A DNA stretch of 7,848 nucleotides, taken from assembly GCA_003513495.1 (NCBI GenBank), contig DOPM01000059.1, forward strand, positions 1 to 7,848, given 5' to 3'. Within the stretch, counting starts at the first letter, position 1. Each line of letters opens with the position of its first letter. Shown here piece by piece: positions 1 to 5,613 of the stretch. A program made the translations under genes and the position numbers. Source of the DNA: Desulfosporosinus sp. Lineage in GTDB: Bacteria > Bacillota > Desulfitobacteriia > Desulfitobacteriales > Desulfitobacteriaceae. The notes under the pieces are model-generated. The model did no database searches. It worked only from the letters and a program-made list of their open reading frames with translations, and was not told where the DNA came from.

Positions 1-128
1 CCAGTTGCTCCAGTTGCTCCTGTGGTTCCAGTTGCTCCAGTTGCTCCTGCTACTCCTGTGGTTCCAGTTGCACCTGTTGCTCCCGTTGCTCCAGCTACTC
101 CAGTTGCTCCTGTCGCTCCAGTGATTCC
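1..128 (-). repeat. 9-bp tandem repeats encoding Gly-X-Y triplets
   Basis: Degenerate 9-base units of the form GGA-GCA-ACT (minus strand) encode about 14 consecutive Gly-X-Y triplets, starting with Gly-Ile-Thr. GAT, GTT and GVA units alternate in longer near-identical blocks, suggesting expansion by slippage or recombination of higher-order units. The array continues beyond the left edge. Confidence 0.85.
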
Positions 129-479
129 ACTTGACCCTATTGCATCAAGTTCTGCAGTGACCAGGCGATGAGCCGCTACCAAATTCCCGGCAGCATCTTT
201 TCCCCAGGCAGAGATTTTTATAGCATCAGAGCCGGTTATAAACTTGAATTCAAATTCATCATACTGGGCAAAATATATTCTTTCTGCTACCTCCCCCGGA
301 GCCATAACAAACAACTCCAAAACATACTGCGTCTTCGTAGCCCCTGTCACAAAAAAACCTTCAATTTGAACTAAGGCTGCAATTGTGTCGTCATTTGTGA
401 TTATTACGGTAAACGTTGATGTTGGTCTTACACCTGCAACTGGTGTGTTTTCGATTAAGCCGGTAGTAAATAAAGCCAT
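1..479 (-). CDS. Collagen-like surface/spore-coat protein, N-terminal part (3' end outside window)
   Basis: The minus-strand frame opens at the ATG at 479 (MALFTTGLIENTPVAG...) and stays open to the window edge, 159 codons. The first ~117 residues form a beta-rich, non-repetitive domain without an obvious signal peptide or membrane segment. From about residue 118 the protein is pure Gly-X-Y repeat (GIT, GAT, GVA, GTT), the signature of bacterial collagen-like proteins such as BclA-type exosporium filaments. The Y position is almost always Thr, the usual O-glycosylation site in spore collagen-like proteins. A purine-rich AGGAAAG lies about 10 nt upstream of the ATG. A perfect TTGACA (534-529) is present but has no good -10 at standard spacing; an overlapping CATAGATT (540-533) resembles a sporulation-sigma -10, which is speculative. 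The C-terminal domain and repeat number are unknown because the gene is cut by the window. Confidence 0.8.
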   Translation of the reverse strand, partial: MALFTTGLIENTPVAGVRPTSTFTVIITNDDTIAALVQIEGFFVTGATKTQYVLELFVMAPGEVAERIYFAQYDEFEFKFITGSDAIKISAWGKDAAGNLVAAHRLVTAELDAIGSSGITGATGATGVAGATGATGATGTTGVAGATGATGTTGATGAT

Positions 480-756
480 CGTCCACACTCTTTCCTAAAT
501 ATTTTAGATTTAAATCCGGATAGAAACTTGTCAATCTATGCTTATTTAGAATAATTACTACGGGACATGAATTTGCTCTTAAAAAGAAAACGAAATGTTA
601 TCAAAAAAACTATAATTGAGACAAAGCGTTGCTCAATTTTTCGGATTAATATAATATATTCTACCTGTCCTATTTTTGTGATCTATTGCTCCAACAAGTC
701 GTTAATTAATGGTGCAGAAGTAAACCTACTCGTTCTAATTAATTGGAAAATTTAGC
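480..756. other. AT-rich intergenic region
   Basis: This is the upstream region of the collagen-like gene. I see no convincing gene here. A 62-codon plus-strand open frame (567-755) has no ribosome binding site and a low-complexity, basic and Ile-rich composition, so I treat it as chance. The TTGACA at 534-529 (minus) is the only promoter-like element that stands out. Confidence 0.5.
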
Positions 757-810
757 TCAAAAACAAAATGTGTTGGTGTGAGAATTTCTATCACTTCTCA
801 ACCAACACAT
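757..810 (-). terminator. Rho-independent terminator of the hydrogenase-thioredoxin operon
   Basis: Arms 768-777 and 801-810 (ATGTGTTGGT / ACCAACACAT) pair perfectly. After a one-base bulge (G778), 779-784 pairs with 795-800 (TGAGAA / TTCTCA), giving 16 bp closed by a 10-nt loop. Read on the minus strand, the hairpin is followed by TTTTGTTTTTG, a clear U-tract; there is none on the plus side. It lies about 90 nt past the original stop of the thioredoxin gene and so closes the minus-strand operon. Confidence 0.85.
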
Positions 811-896
811 TAAATATTGTGAGCAAATCTACAGATTATGCAAGGCTGCCTAACTCCTAATTAGCGGACAGAAGTAAGTTCGAACTATCCTTGGGA

Positions 897-1225
897 TTAC
901 AACTGATCGTTAAGCATTTTGACAAGATCCCTTTTACCATGGAAACCAGCGATTATATCAACCACCCTGCCCCGCTTGAAAATAGCGAGTGTCGGAATAC
1001 TAACGACTGAATAGTTGCTGACTATAGGATCATTATCATCTACATGACCTTACCTACAACATTTTGGCCGAGGTAATCATCCGCAAGTTCATCGATGAGT
1101 GGATCTTCCAAACGGCATGGTTTACACCACGAAGCCCAAAAGTCCACAAAAACCGTTTTCTCAGATTTCAGAACCTCCGATTCGAAGTTTGCTGTAGTAA
1201 ATGTTTTAACGTTTGCACCTGCCAT
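897..1225 (-). pseudogene. trxA: Thioredoxin, frameshifted by one missing base
   Basis: Thiol-disulfide oxidoreductase of the thioredoxin fold. The ATG at 1225 follows an ideal AAGGAGG. The first 61 codons give FVDFWASWC-KPC, with the redox pair Cys34/Cys37, then stop at TAG (1042-1040). Shifting frame near 1045 restores the rest: VDDNDPIVSNY..., the cis-Pro segment SIPTLAIF, and an end in KMLNDQL with TAA at 899-897. The span is 329 nt, one base short of 110 codons, so a single missing base (probably one A of an AA pair) explains it; the restored protein would be 109 residues, the normal family length. The active site is WCKPC rather than the usual WCGPC. The gene starts 46 nt after the hydrogenase small subunit and probably shares its transcript. 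It could be a true pseudogene or a consensus error. Confidence 0.85.
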
Positions 1226-1271
1226 TTTGAAATTCCTCCTTAAAAATTAATTAGAATTCCAACAAAATGGA

Positions 1272-2006
1272 TTACATCCGGTCCAAAGCCAGCATTAAAC
1301 CGTGAATAATAGCTTGTGGCCGCAGCGGGCAGCCAGGCACGTAGATATCAACCGGGACAAAAGCATCAACGGCACCTCTAATGGCATAGCTTTCACCGAA
1401 AATCTGATCGCCGCTGCAGGCACAAGCCCCCAGGGCCATGACCAATTTAGGTGTGGGGGTTGCCTCATAGGTCATCAGGAGAGCTTGGGTAGAATTACGG
1501 GTGACAGGTCCGGTTACCATCAACAAATCAGCATGGCGAGGAGAAGCCACAAAGTCAATACCATATTGTTGGATATCGTAAACGGGGTTGCAGACATGGT
1601 TCATTTCAAAATCACAGCCGTTGCAGGAACCGATGTCCACATGCCTGATATGAAGAGACCTGCCAAGGACCCGGCGGATTTTATTATTTAGTTCTGAACC
1701 GGTATTGTCAGCCAGTGAACCACCTAGGGTTGCCAATTTATAATTTGAAGTTTGTTTTAAGCAGCCATCCTGGCAAGATTCTACGCAGAGTCCACAAAAG
1801 ACACAAGCCTTCTGGTTAATCATTGGAGATCCATCGTACAATTTTATAGCCTTGGTAGGACAAACATTGACGCAGATATTGCAACCCTTACAAGCTGCAT
1901 TTTGCTCTACCACCACTTCACCCCTCGAACGTTCCGGGGGTACTGACTTTTCCCAGGGTTTTGTTACGTTACCGGTGGCGATAACTTTTTTCCAAACTTT
2001 TAACAT
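1272..2006 (-). CDS. Group 4 [NiFe]-hydrogenase-type small subunit fused to a 2[4Fe-4S] ferredoxin domain (HycG/NuoB-like)
   Basis: Electron-transfer subunit of a membrane-associated, complex-I-related oxidoreductase. The N-terminal part (residues ~31-85) is a bacterial ferredoxin domain with two cluster motifs: Cys39/42/45/49 (CKGCNICVNVCP) and Cys68/71/74/78 (CVFCGLCVESC). From ~residue 115 comes the NuoB/HycG-like domain holding the proximal [4Fe-4S] cluster: Cys128 and Cys131 in DIGSCNGCDFE, Cys195 in the GxCxxxG motif GACACSG, and Cys226 in PGCPLRP. All expected ligands are present, so electron transfer should be intact. The 244-residue length fits a ferredoxin-small subunit fusion. The ATG is preceded by GGAGGGT, which overlaps the stop of the large-subunit gene (12-nt gap), so the two are translationally close. 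No transmembrane segments are seen; the membrane subunits are not in the window. Confidence 0.88.
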   Translation of the reverse strand: MLKVWKKVIATGNVTKPWEKSVPPERSRGEVVVEQNAACKGCNICVNVCPTKAIKLYDGSPMINQKACVFCGLCVESCQDGCLKQTSNYKLATLGGSLADNTGSELNNKIRRVLGRSLHIRHVDIGSCNGCDFEMNHVCNPVYDIQQYGIDFVASPRHADLLMVTGPVTRNSTQALLMTYEATPTPKLVMALGACACSGDQIFGESYAIRGAVDAFVPVDIYVPGCPLRPQAIIHGLMLALDRM

Positions 2007-2018
2007 TGCCGCACCCTC

Positions 2019-3473
2019 CTATCTGTCAACACAGGCGTATGATAACTCATAGCTCTTATTTATGAGCGGGAAGTCGGGGATGATGTTACCGGGTGCAGCT
2101 ACGGTTAGGGCCGGCCAGTTAGGATAAGCGGCAGCCCGGGCATACAGGCGGTAAACCGTATTGTTTTCCCCCACCATCAGCCAGTGAATGTTGTTACCCT
2201 GGGGTGATTCGCACCAGCCAAATCCGCTGCTGTAAGGTTTAATAGCGGGGATAGCAACCTTCAGGGGGCCCTGAGGCATTTTCGCTAGAATCTGGCGGAT
2301 CAGGTTTACAGTCTGAGCCACTTCATCGACACGAACCCACAGGCGGGCTGCGCAATCACCACTGGTGTAGACCGGTACGTCAAATTTCAGTGCTGAGTAA
2401 CATCCATAGGGGAAATCCCGCCGGATATCGACATCAACACCGGAGGCCCTGGCGCCAACCCCAACGACTCCTAAATCCAGAGCTACCTGCCGGGGCACAA
2501 TGCCGGTCGTCTCGACACGGTTCAGGAAGGCATCGTTTCCTCTAAAGAGTTCAATCATCTCATTGAAGTCAGGTATCAGTTTGTCCAGCATTGACCTGAT
2601 CTCAGCGCTTAACTGATCATTAATGTCAAGGCGCACACCACCGGGTACAACCATGCCCCGCAGGAAACGGTGACCGGTCAGTGATTCGTTAACCCTCATG
2701 ATATCTTCTTTCAGACGGGCACCAGCCATAATTCCCACAGCAAATCCCATACCGGCACACAGGTTGCCAATATCGCCCACATGGTTATAAAGGCGCTCCA
2801 TTTCACCCACCAGCGCTCTTAAATACTGGGCCCTGGGCGGAAGGGTTACTCCCGCAAGGTTTTCAATAGCCTGGCAGTAGGACAAAGAGTGGGCAACTGT
2901 GCAGATACCTGAGATGCGTTCGACCTGGTAGAAAGCTCTTTCAATCGGTGCCCCTTCAATGGCTTTTTCAATGCCCCGGTGCAGGAAGAATAACTTGGCA
3001 TCCAAGCGGATAATGTCCTCGCCTGCCTGGCTAAAGATGAAGTGACCTGGTTCAATAATACCCGCGTGGATTGGCCCTACAGGGACCTGAAATACTCCCT
3101 CCCCTTCCACCCCGGCCATCGGGAACTCTTTCTTAGCAGTGGGTACAGGTGTTTTGTTGTTAAAGTCTTTGCGCAACGGAAAGATCCCCTGGGGCAAGTT
3201 CTCATGCAGGGCAAGCGATCTTAAATCCGGGTGGCCCACTGGCTTTAGACCATACATGTCGTAAATCTCACGCTCATACCAGGCCGCACCTGAGATCTTA
3301 GGTGTAATTGAAGGAAACTCCAATTTCCCTTTTTCTTTCAAGACAGCTTTGATGACCTGCATACTTTTGCCTACTGAAAACAGGCAGTAGATAGCATAAT
3401 TTCCGTTTAATTGCCGTTCGTCATTGGCGAACATGGACATAAGACCATTTTGTCCGTCAGCAGGGGGACACAA
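2019..3473 (-). CDS. Group 4 hydrogenase-like large subunit (NuoC-NuoD/HycE-like), 5'-truncated, altered metal site
   Basis: Catalytic-type subunit of a complex-I/group 4 hydrogenase family enzyme. Residues ~13-110 are the remaining part of a NuoC-like domain, including its signature WYEREIYDMYG (65-75) and HPDLR. From GPIHAGIIEPGHF (133-145) onward it is a NuoD/HycE-like domain running to the C-terminus. The two metal-site motifs are changed: the first reads ERISGIC with Ser188 and Cys191 where hydrogenases have CxxC; the second reads ELSYACVDR with Ser478 and Cys481 where DPCxxC is usual. The protein ends at R484, so it lacks the C-terminal extension that maturation proteases remove in many hydrogenases. 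The only start in frame upstream of Met12 is the TTG at 3473, which lies inside the terminal repeat of the neighbouring element, with an in-frame TGA just before it. The real N-terminus of the NuoC domain (perhaps 30-60 residues) is therefore missing and expression is doubtful. The small-subunit gene follows after 12 nt. Confidence 0.85.
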   Translation of the reverse strand: MCPPADGQNGLMSMFANDERQLNGNYAIYCLFSVGKSMQVIKAVLKEKGKLEFPSITPKISGAAWYEREIYDMYGLKPVGHPDLRSLALHENLPQGIFPLRKDFNNKTPVPTAKKEFPMAGVEGEGVFQVPVGPIHAGIIEPGHFIFSQAGEDIIRLDAKLFFLHRGIEKAIEGAPIERAFYQVERISGICTVAHSLSYCQAIENLAGVTLPPRAQYLRALVGEMERLYNHVGDIGNLCAGMGFAVGIMAGARLKEDIMRVNESLTGHRFLRGMVVPGGVRLDINDQLSAEIRSMLDKLIPDFNEMIELFRGNDAFLNRVETTGIVPRQVALDLGVVGVGARASGVDVDIRRDFPYGCYSALKFDVPVYTSGDCAARLWVRVDEVAQTVNLIRQILAKMPQGPLKVAIPAIKPYSSGFGWCESPQGNNIHWLMVGENNTVYRLYARAAAYPNWPALTVAAPGNIIPDFPLINKSYELSYACVDR

Positions 3474-3498
3474 GGGGACGGTTCTTCTGTGTCAAATG
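3463..3498 (+). repeat. Left terminal inverted/foldback repeat of the RAYT element
   Basis: The sequence GGGGGACACAAGGGGACGG...TGTGTCAAATG forms a hairpin with GACACA (3467-3472) paired to TGTGTC (3488-3493), and is also the inverted counterpart of the right end. The TTG that opens the hydrogenase large-subunit frame (3473-3471) lies within it. Confidence 0.75.
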
Positions 3499-3530
3499 TC
3501 TTAGCTTTTCGGACAATGTGGAATGGAAAG

Positions 3531-3695
3531 CTAGTAATCCTGCACGCATACCCCGCTTTCTAGCGATAACTTTTTTGTGGTATCCAGGTATCTCTGAAAA
3601 TCATCTTCCTCGTGAAAAATGCCCTGCTGGCCGATTCTCCGTACTATAACATGGTTGATTCCTGTTTGACTCTTCTTTATTGGTTTCCTAGGCAT
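3531..3695 (-). pseudogene. Truncated RAYT/Y1 transposase, N-terminal 54 residues
   Basis: The frame from the ATG at 3695 reads MPRKPIKKSQTGINHVIVRR..., followed by IFHEEDDFQRYLDTTKKLSLESG. This matches the typical start of REP-associated Y1 transposases, which begin with a basic MPRK segment, a TGxxHVxxR strand and an FxxxxDxxRxLDxL helix. The family usually continues into a CLMxNHxHLL segment carrying the HUH metal-binding pair and later a catalytic Tyr, for about 200 or more residues. Here the frame ends at TAG right before that segment and only about 30 bases separate it from the terminal repeat, so the catalytic core has been deleted. The open frame extends upstream to 3770, but those extra residues are encoded by the terminal repeat and I do not count them. 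Confidence 0.7.
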
Positions 3696-3724
3696 TCCTT
3701 CTCGCACCTTCTCCCCCATGCATT

Positions 3725-3758
3725 CTAATTTGACACAAGAGAACCGTCCCCCTGTGCC
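3725..3758 (-). repeat. Right terminal inverted/foldback repeat of the RAYT element
   Basis: Contains TTTGACACAAGAGAACCG followed by TCCCCCTGTGCCC. GACACA (3732-3737) pairs with TGTGCC (3753-3758) with one mismatch. Read in reverse complement it matches the left end across GGGGACGGTTCT and TTGTGTCAAAT, with a few differences. The dinB-like reading frame resumes immediately after it. Confidence 0.72.
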
Positions 3759-4343
3759 CTTAAGAGTCACGGTATGCTTGTTTGGAAATATGCTAACGGA
3801 ATAGAAGGCAACCCAGTTCGCGAAAACCGCCGACCTTTAATCAAAGGAATCGGTAACTCTACAACAATCCCCTTCGATGTTGAGGATAAAAAAACAGCAC
3901 ATTTAGTCCTGTTGTCGTTAACCGAGGCTGTTACTGCAAGGTTAAGGCAATCAGGCTATTGTGCTCGATTAGTATCGGTTTCAATAAGAACAAATGAGTT
4001 TTATAATTGCTCGCACCAGCGAAAGATCTTCTCTGCAATAGATTCTACGAACGCAATTCATGAGATTGCTTGCGAATTGTTCGATGAGCTTTGGAAAGGC
4101 GAACCCATTCGACATTTGGGAGTCCGTGTATCAGAGCTATGCCAAAATGACTTTCAGCAGATAGCGCTCTTTGAAAAGGATTATTCTAAGCAACGAGCTT
4201 TAGATCAGACTGTTGATTCAATCCACGCAAAGTTTGGGAATGGTTCAGTTTTTAGGTCATCATTTATAAATAGCGGGGTTCGTTTTAGTAGTGGTGGGAC
4301 AATTGATGACGAGGAATATCCGATGATGTCAAGTCTTTTGTAG
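3759..4343 (+). pseudogene. Y-family DNA polymerase (DinB/UmuC-like), C-terminal fragment
   Basis: Translesion polymerases of this family are ~400 residues; only the last ~195 codons remain. Numbered from the internal ATG at 3774, the fragment starts in the helix-hairpin-helix/thumb region (VWKYANGIEGNPV), continues through the linker (RPLIKGIGNSTTIP) and the little-finger domain (LVSVSIRTNEF... and ELWKGEPIRHLGVRVSEL), and keeps a beta-clamp-binding motif QIALF (129-133) before the conserved RALDQTVDSIHAKFG tail. The catalytic palm with its metal-binding acidic residues and the fingers are absent. The open frame continues upstream as LKSHG, which fits the family, then meets the terminal repeat of the RAYT element at about 3758. 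No ribosome binding site precedes the ATG at 3774. It is therefore a 5'-truncated remnant without polymerase activity. Confidence 0.8.
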
Positions 4344-4403
4344 TTAGCATGGTGATTTTCCAAAAGCATATAAAATATCATAAATATATCCTAACGAACA
4401 TAA

Positions 4404-4438
4404 TTCCTTGAATTAAGGAAATACTGTTTACGATAAAT
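4404..4438 (+). promoter_or_regulatory. Candidate promoter with overlapping palindrome, upstream of the small ORF
   Basis: TTCCTT-GAATT-AAGGAA (4404-4420) is a 6+5+6 palindrome that could be an operator. TTGAAT (4408-4413) with GATAAA (4432-4437) at 18-bp spacing makes a weak sigma-A-like promoter about 20 nt before the ribosome binding site of the 45-residue ORF. This is pattern matching only. Confidence 0.3.
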
Positions 4439-4458
4439 CTTACAGGGGGGCGTTAACT

Positions 4459-4596
4459 TTGAACAATAACAAAGAAGCTACAAAAGAAACTTTAGCCAGT
4501 GAATTGGAAGAACTTAAAGATAAATACTCACGGTTGGAACGAGCTTATAATGCATTAAAGGACGATGCTGCTGAAGGCAGTGGAAAAACTAGTTAA
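4459..4596 (+). CDS. Small charged helical/coiled-coil protein, 45 aa
   Basis: TTG start at 4459 with a G-rich ribosome binding site (AGGGGGG, 4444-4450) eight bases upstream, and stop TAA at 4594-4596. The product begins with NNNKEATKETLASELEELKD, continues KYSRLERAYNALKDD and ends in a flexible AAEGSGKTS tail. Residues ~8-36 show leucine/aromatic heptad-like spacing (Leu12, Leu16, Leu19, Tyr23, Leu26, Tyr30, Leu33), so a short amphipathic helix or coiled coil is likely. No Cys, no signal peptide, no membrane segment. A hairpin terminator follows within 40 nt, which supports a real transcription unit. I do not recognise the family and assign no function. Confidence 0.6.
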   Translation: MNNNKEATKETLASELEELKDKYSRLERAYNALKDDAAEGSGKTS

Positions 4597-4630
4597 TTCA
4601 TTTTGGTATATCTTTTGAAATATTTTAATT

Positions 4631-4660
4631 AGAGGGAGGGCTAATTTAAGCCTTCCCTTT
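4631..4660 (+). terminator. Hairpin terminator between converging genes, possibly bidirectional
   Basis: GGGAGGGCT (4634-4642) pairs with AGCCTTCCC (4649-4657) with one G-U pair and a 6-nt loop; flanking AGA/TTT extend the stem. The plus-strand tail is TTTACTATTT, a moderate U-tract. It lies 35 nt after the small ORF and 6 nt beyond the ligase stop on the minus strand, so it may serve both. Confidence 0.65.
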
Positions 4661-4665
4661 ACTAT

Positions 4666-5517
4666 TTAACATGCGAATTCTAGGAATGATGGTAATCTTA
4701 AAAGTCCTGCCTTAGTTAATGAATGATACCTGATTTTACATTTAAGCGAGTCATCGGGAAAATAGATATGGTCCCTCGTTTCCTCGACCTTAGCCATTTT
4801 AGCGAATTTATAAACGCTCTTTCGAGCCTCCGCTGGAACACCTAGCTCCATTACACCTGCCGGTATACCGTCGGGAAACGCAAGTATCCAACCAAATTCG
4901 GATTTCCGAAATCCAGCGATTAATACCGTCATATACTTGTAATTGATTACCTTCAACCAATTCTTCGAACGCTTCCCAATTTCATATTTTGAGTCTTTCT
5001 TTTTAAGAACTATTCCTTCAAGGTCTTGCGACTTAACCAAATCATATAACGGCTTACCGTTCCCCTGAACTGAAAGAGTCTTCGTAATCCTCGGTAAGTC
5101 TTCCGGTAAGATCTCAGTAAGCAGTTCCTTACGTTCTATAAGGGGTAGATGGCTTACTTTTTTACCCTTATAGTAAATAACATCGAACGCACAGAACGTT
5201 ACAGGATTATTTTTGGATACCAAAGGAATGCTCCTCGAATTACTGACATGAAATCTACTCATTAAACTCTCGAAATCAGGCTTCCCATTTTCGTCTGAGA
5301 TAATAATTTCACCGTCAAGGATAGTACCTTTAGGGATCTGACCTGTAACAAGTTCAGGAAAGCGATCTTTTACGTCATTCTCGTGTCTTGTATAGAATTT
5401 TACGTTATCCATCGTAGAGTATAGAAAGCGAATTCCATCGAGTTTTAGTTCGCTTAGCCAATCATCGTTATTAAACGGAGTTTCTATCTTGTGTAAAAGC
5501 ATTGGGCTAATAAACAT
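4666..5517 (-). CDS. ATP-dependent DNA ligase, compact LigD-like form
   Basis: Seals nicks in DNA through a lysyl-AMP intermediate. I choose the ATG at 5517 (283 residues) because AGAGGTGGG sits just upstream of it; an in-frame GTG at 5526 lies inside that Shine-Dalgarno sequence. Motif I is ELKLDGIR (residues 23-30, adenylated Lys25), motif III is DGEI (68-71), the IIIa-like segment is FCAFDVIYYKG, motif IV is LEGIVLKK (Glu167) and motif V is NWLKVINYK (Lys189). The C-terminal OB-fold-like part keeps KCKIRYHSLTKAGLLRLPSF. There is no N-terminal DNA-binding domain and no polymerase or phosphoesterase domain, so this is the minimal ligase module, as in prophage and LigD-type ligases of Firmicutes. 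No Ku gene is in the window, so an end-joining role cannot be argued from context. All core motifs are present and the gene appears functional. Confidence 0.9.
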   Translation of the reverse strand: MFISPMLLHKIETPFNNDDWLSELKLDGIRFLYSTMDNVKFYTRHENDVKDRFPELVTGQIPKGTILDGEIIISDENGKPDFESLMSRFHVSNSRSIPLVSKNNPVTFCAFDVIYYKGKKVSHLPLIERKELLTEILPEDLPRITKTLSVQGNGKPLYDLVKSQDLEGIVLKKKDSKYEIGKRSKNWLKVINYKYMTVLIAGFRKSEFGWILAFPDGIPAGVMELGVPAEARKSVYKFAKMAKVEETRDHIYFPDDSLKCKIRYHSLTKAGLLRLPSFLEFAC

Positions 5518-5519
5518 AA

Positions 5520-5571
5520 TTCCCACCTCTGTACAAGTCTAGCATGGGAAATGCTTACAGTCAGGTGGGAA
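5520..5571 (-). promoter_or_regulatory. Foldback in the ligase leader that sequesters its Shine-Dalgarno sequence
   Basis: In the minus-strand transcript, TTCCCACCT (5571-5563) pairs perfectly with AGGTGGGAA (5528-5520), which includes the ligase ribosome binding site and ends two bases before the ATG. Inside it, CTGTA pairs with TACAG (5 bp, after a two-base bulge) and AGCAT pairs with ATGCT (5 bp, loop TTCCC, seven-base bulge on one side): 19 bp in all within 52 nt. No U-tract follows, so it is not a typical terminator. It may control translation of the ligase or mark a small inverted-repeat element. Confidence 0.6.
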
Positions 5572-5613
5572 CTATTGGGTACATTATTAAATATCTATAC
5601 ATATCAGGATCTA

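Larger units (their letters stand above)
3463..3758 (-). mobile_element. RAYT/REP-type element (IS200-like Y1 transposase family), internally deleted
   Basis: About 296 bp bounded by inverted ends: the left one contains GGGGACACAAGGGGACGG and the right one, read on the minus strand, GGGCACAGGGGGACGG, both followed by GTTCT and TGTGTCAAAT. Each end also folds on itself, with GACACA pairing with TGTGTC, like the REP hairpins used by Y1 (HUH) transposases. Inside lies the first quarter of a transposase gene. With the HUH motif and catalytic Tyr absent, the element is non-autonomous. It is flanked on both sides by truncated genes, the hydrogenase subunit on the left and the dinB-like fragment on the right. 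The boundaries are estimated from the repeat and from where coding similarity resumes, to within a few bases. Confidence 0.75.

Noticed and set aside
1..128. CRISPR or satellite array
   Set aside because: The 9-bp periodicity and in-frame Gly-X-Y translation explain the repeats; there are no spacers.
168..374. Plus-strand open frame of 68 codons
   Set aside because: It is the antisense shadow of the N-terminal domain of the collagen-like gene and has no ribosome binding site.
567..755. Plus-strand open frame of 62 codons
   Set aside because: It has a low-complexity, Ile/Lys/Asn-rich translation in AT-rich intergenic DNA, no ribosome binding site and no recognisable motif.
1302..2052. Two plus-strand open frames opposite the small-subunit gene
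   Set aside because: They are shadows of a well-supported minus-strand hydrogenase small subunit.
2846..3224. Short open frames on both strands within the large-subunit gene
   Set aside because: They are out-of-frame shadows of the NuoC/NuoD-like gene.
4395..4408. LexA/DinR-box-like sequence CGAACATAATTCC
   Set aside because: It has only one good half-site; the second half does not match GTTC, so it does not support SOS control.
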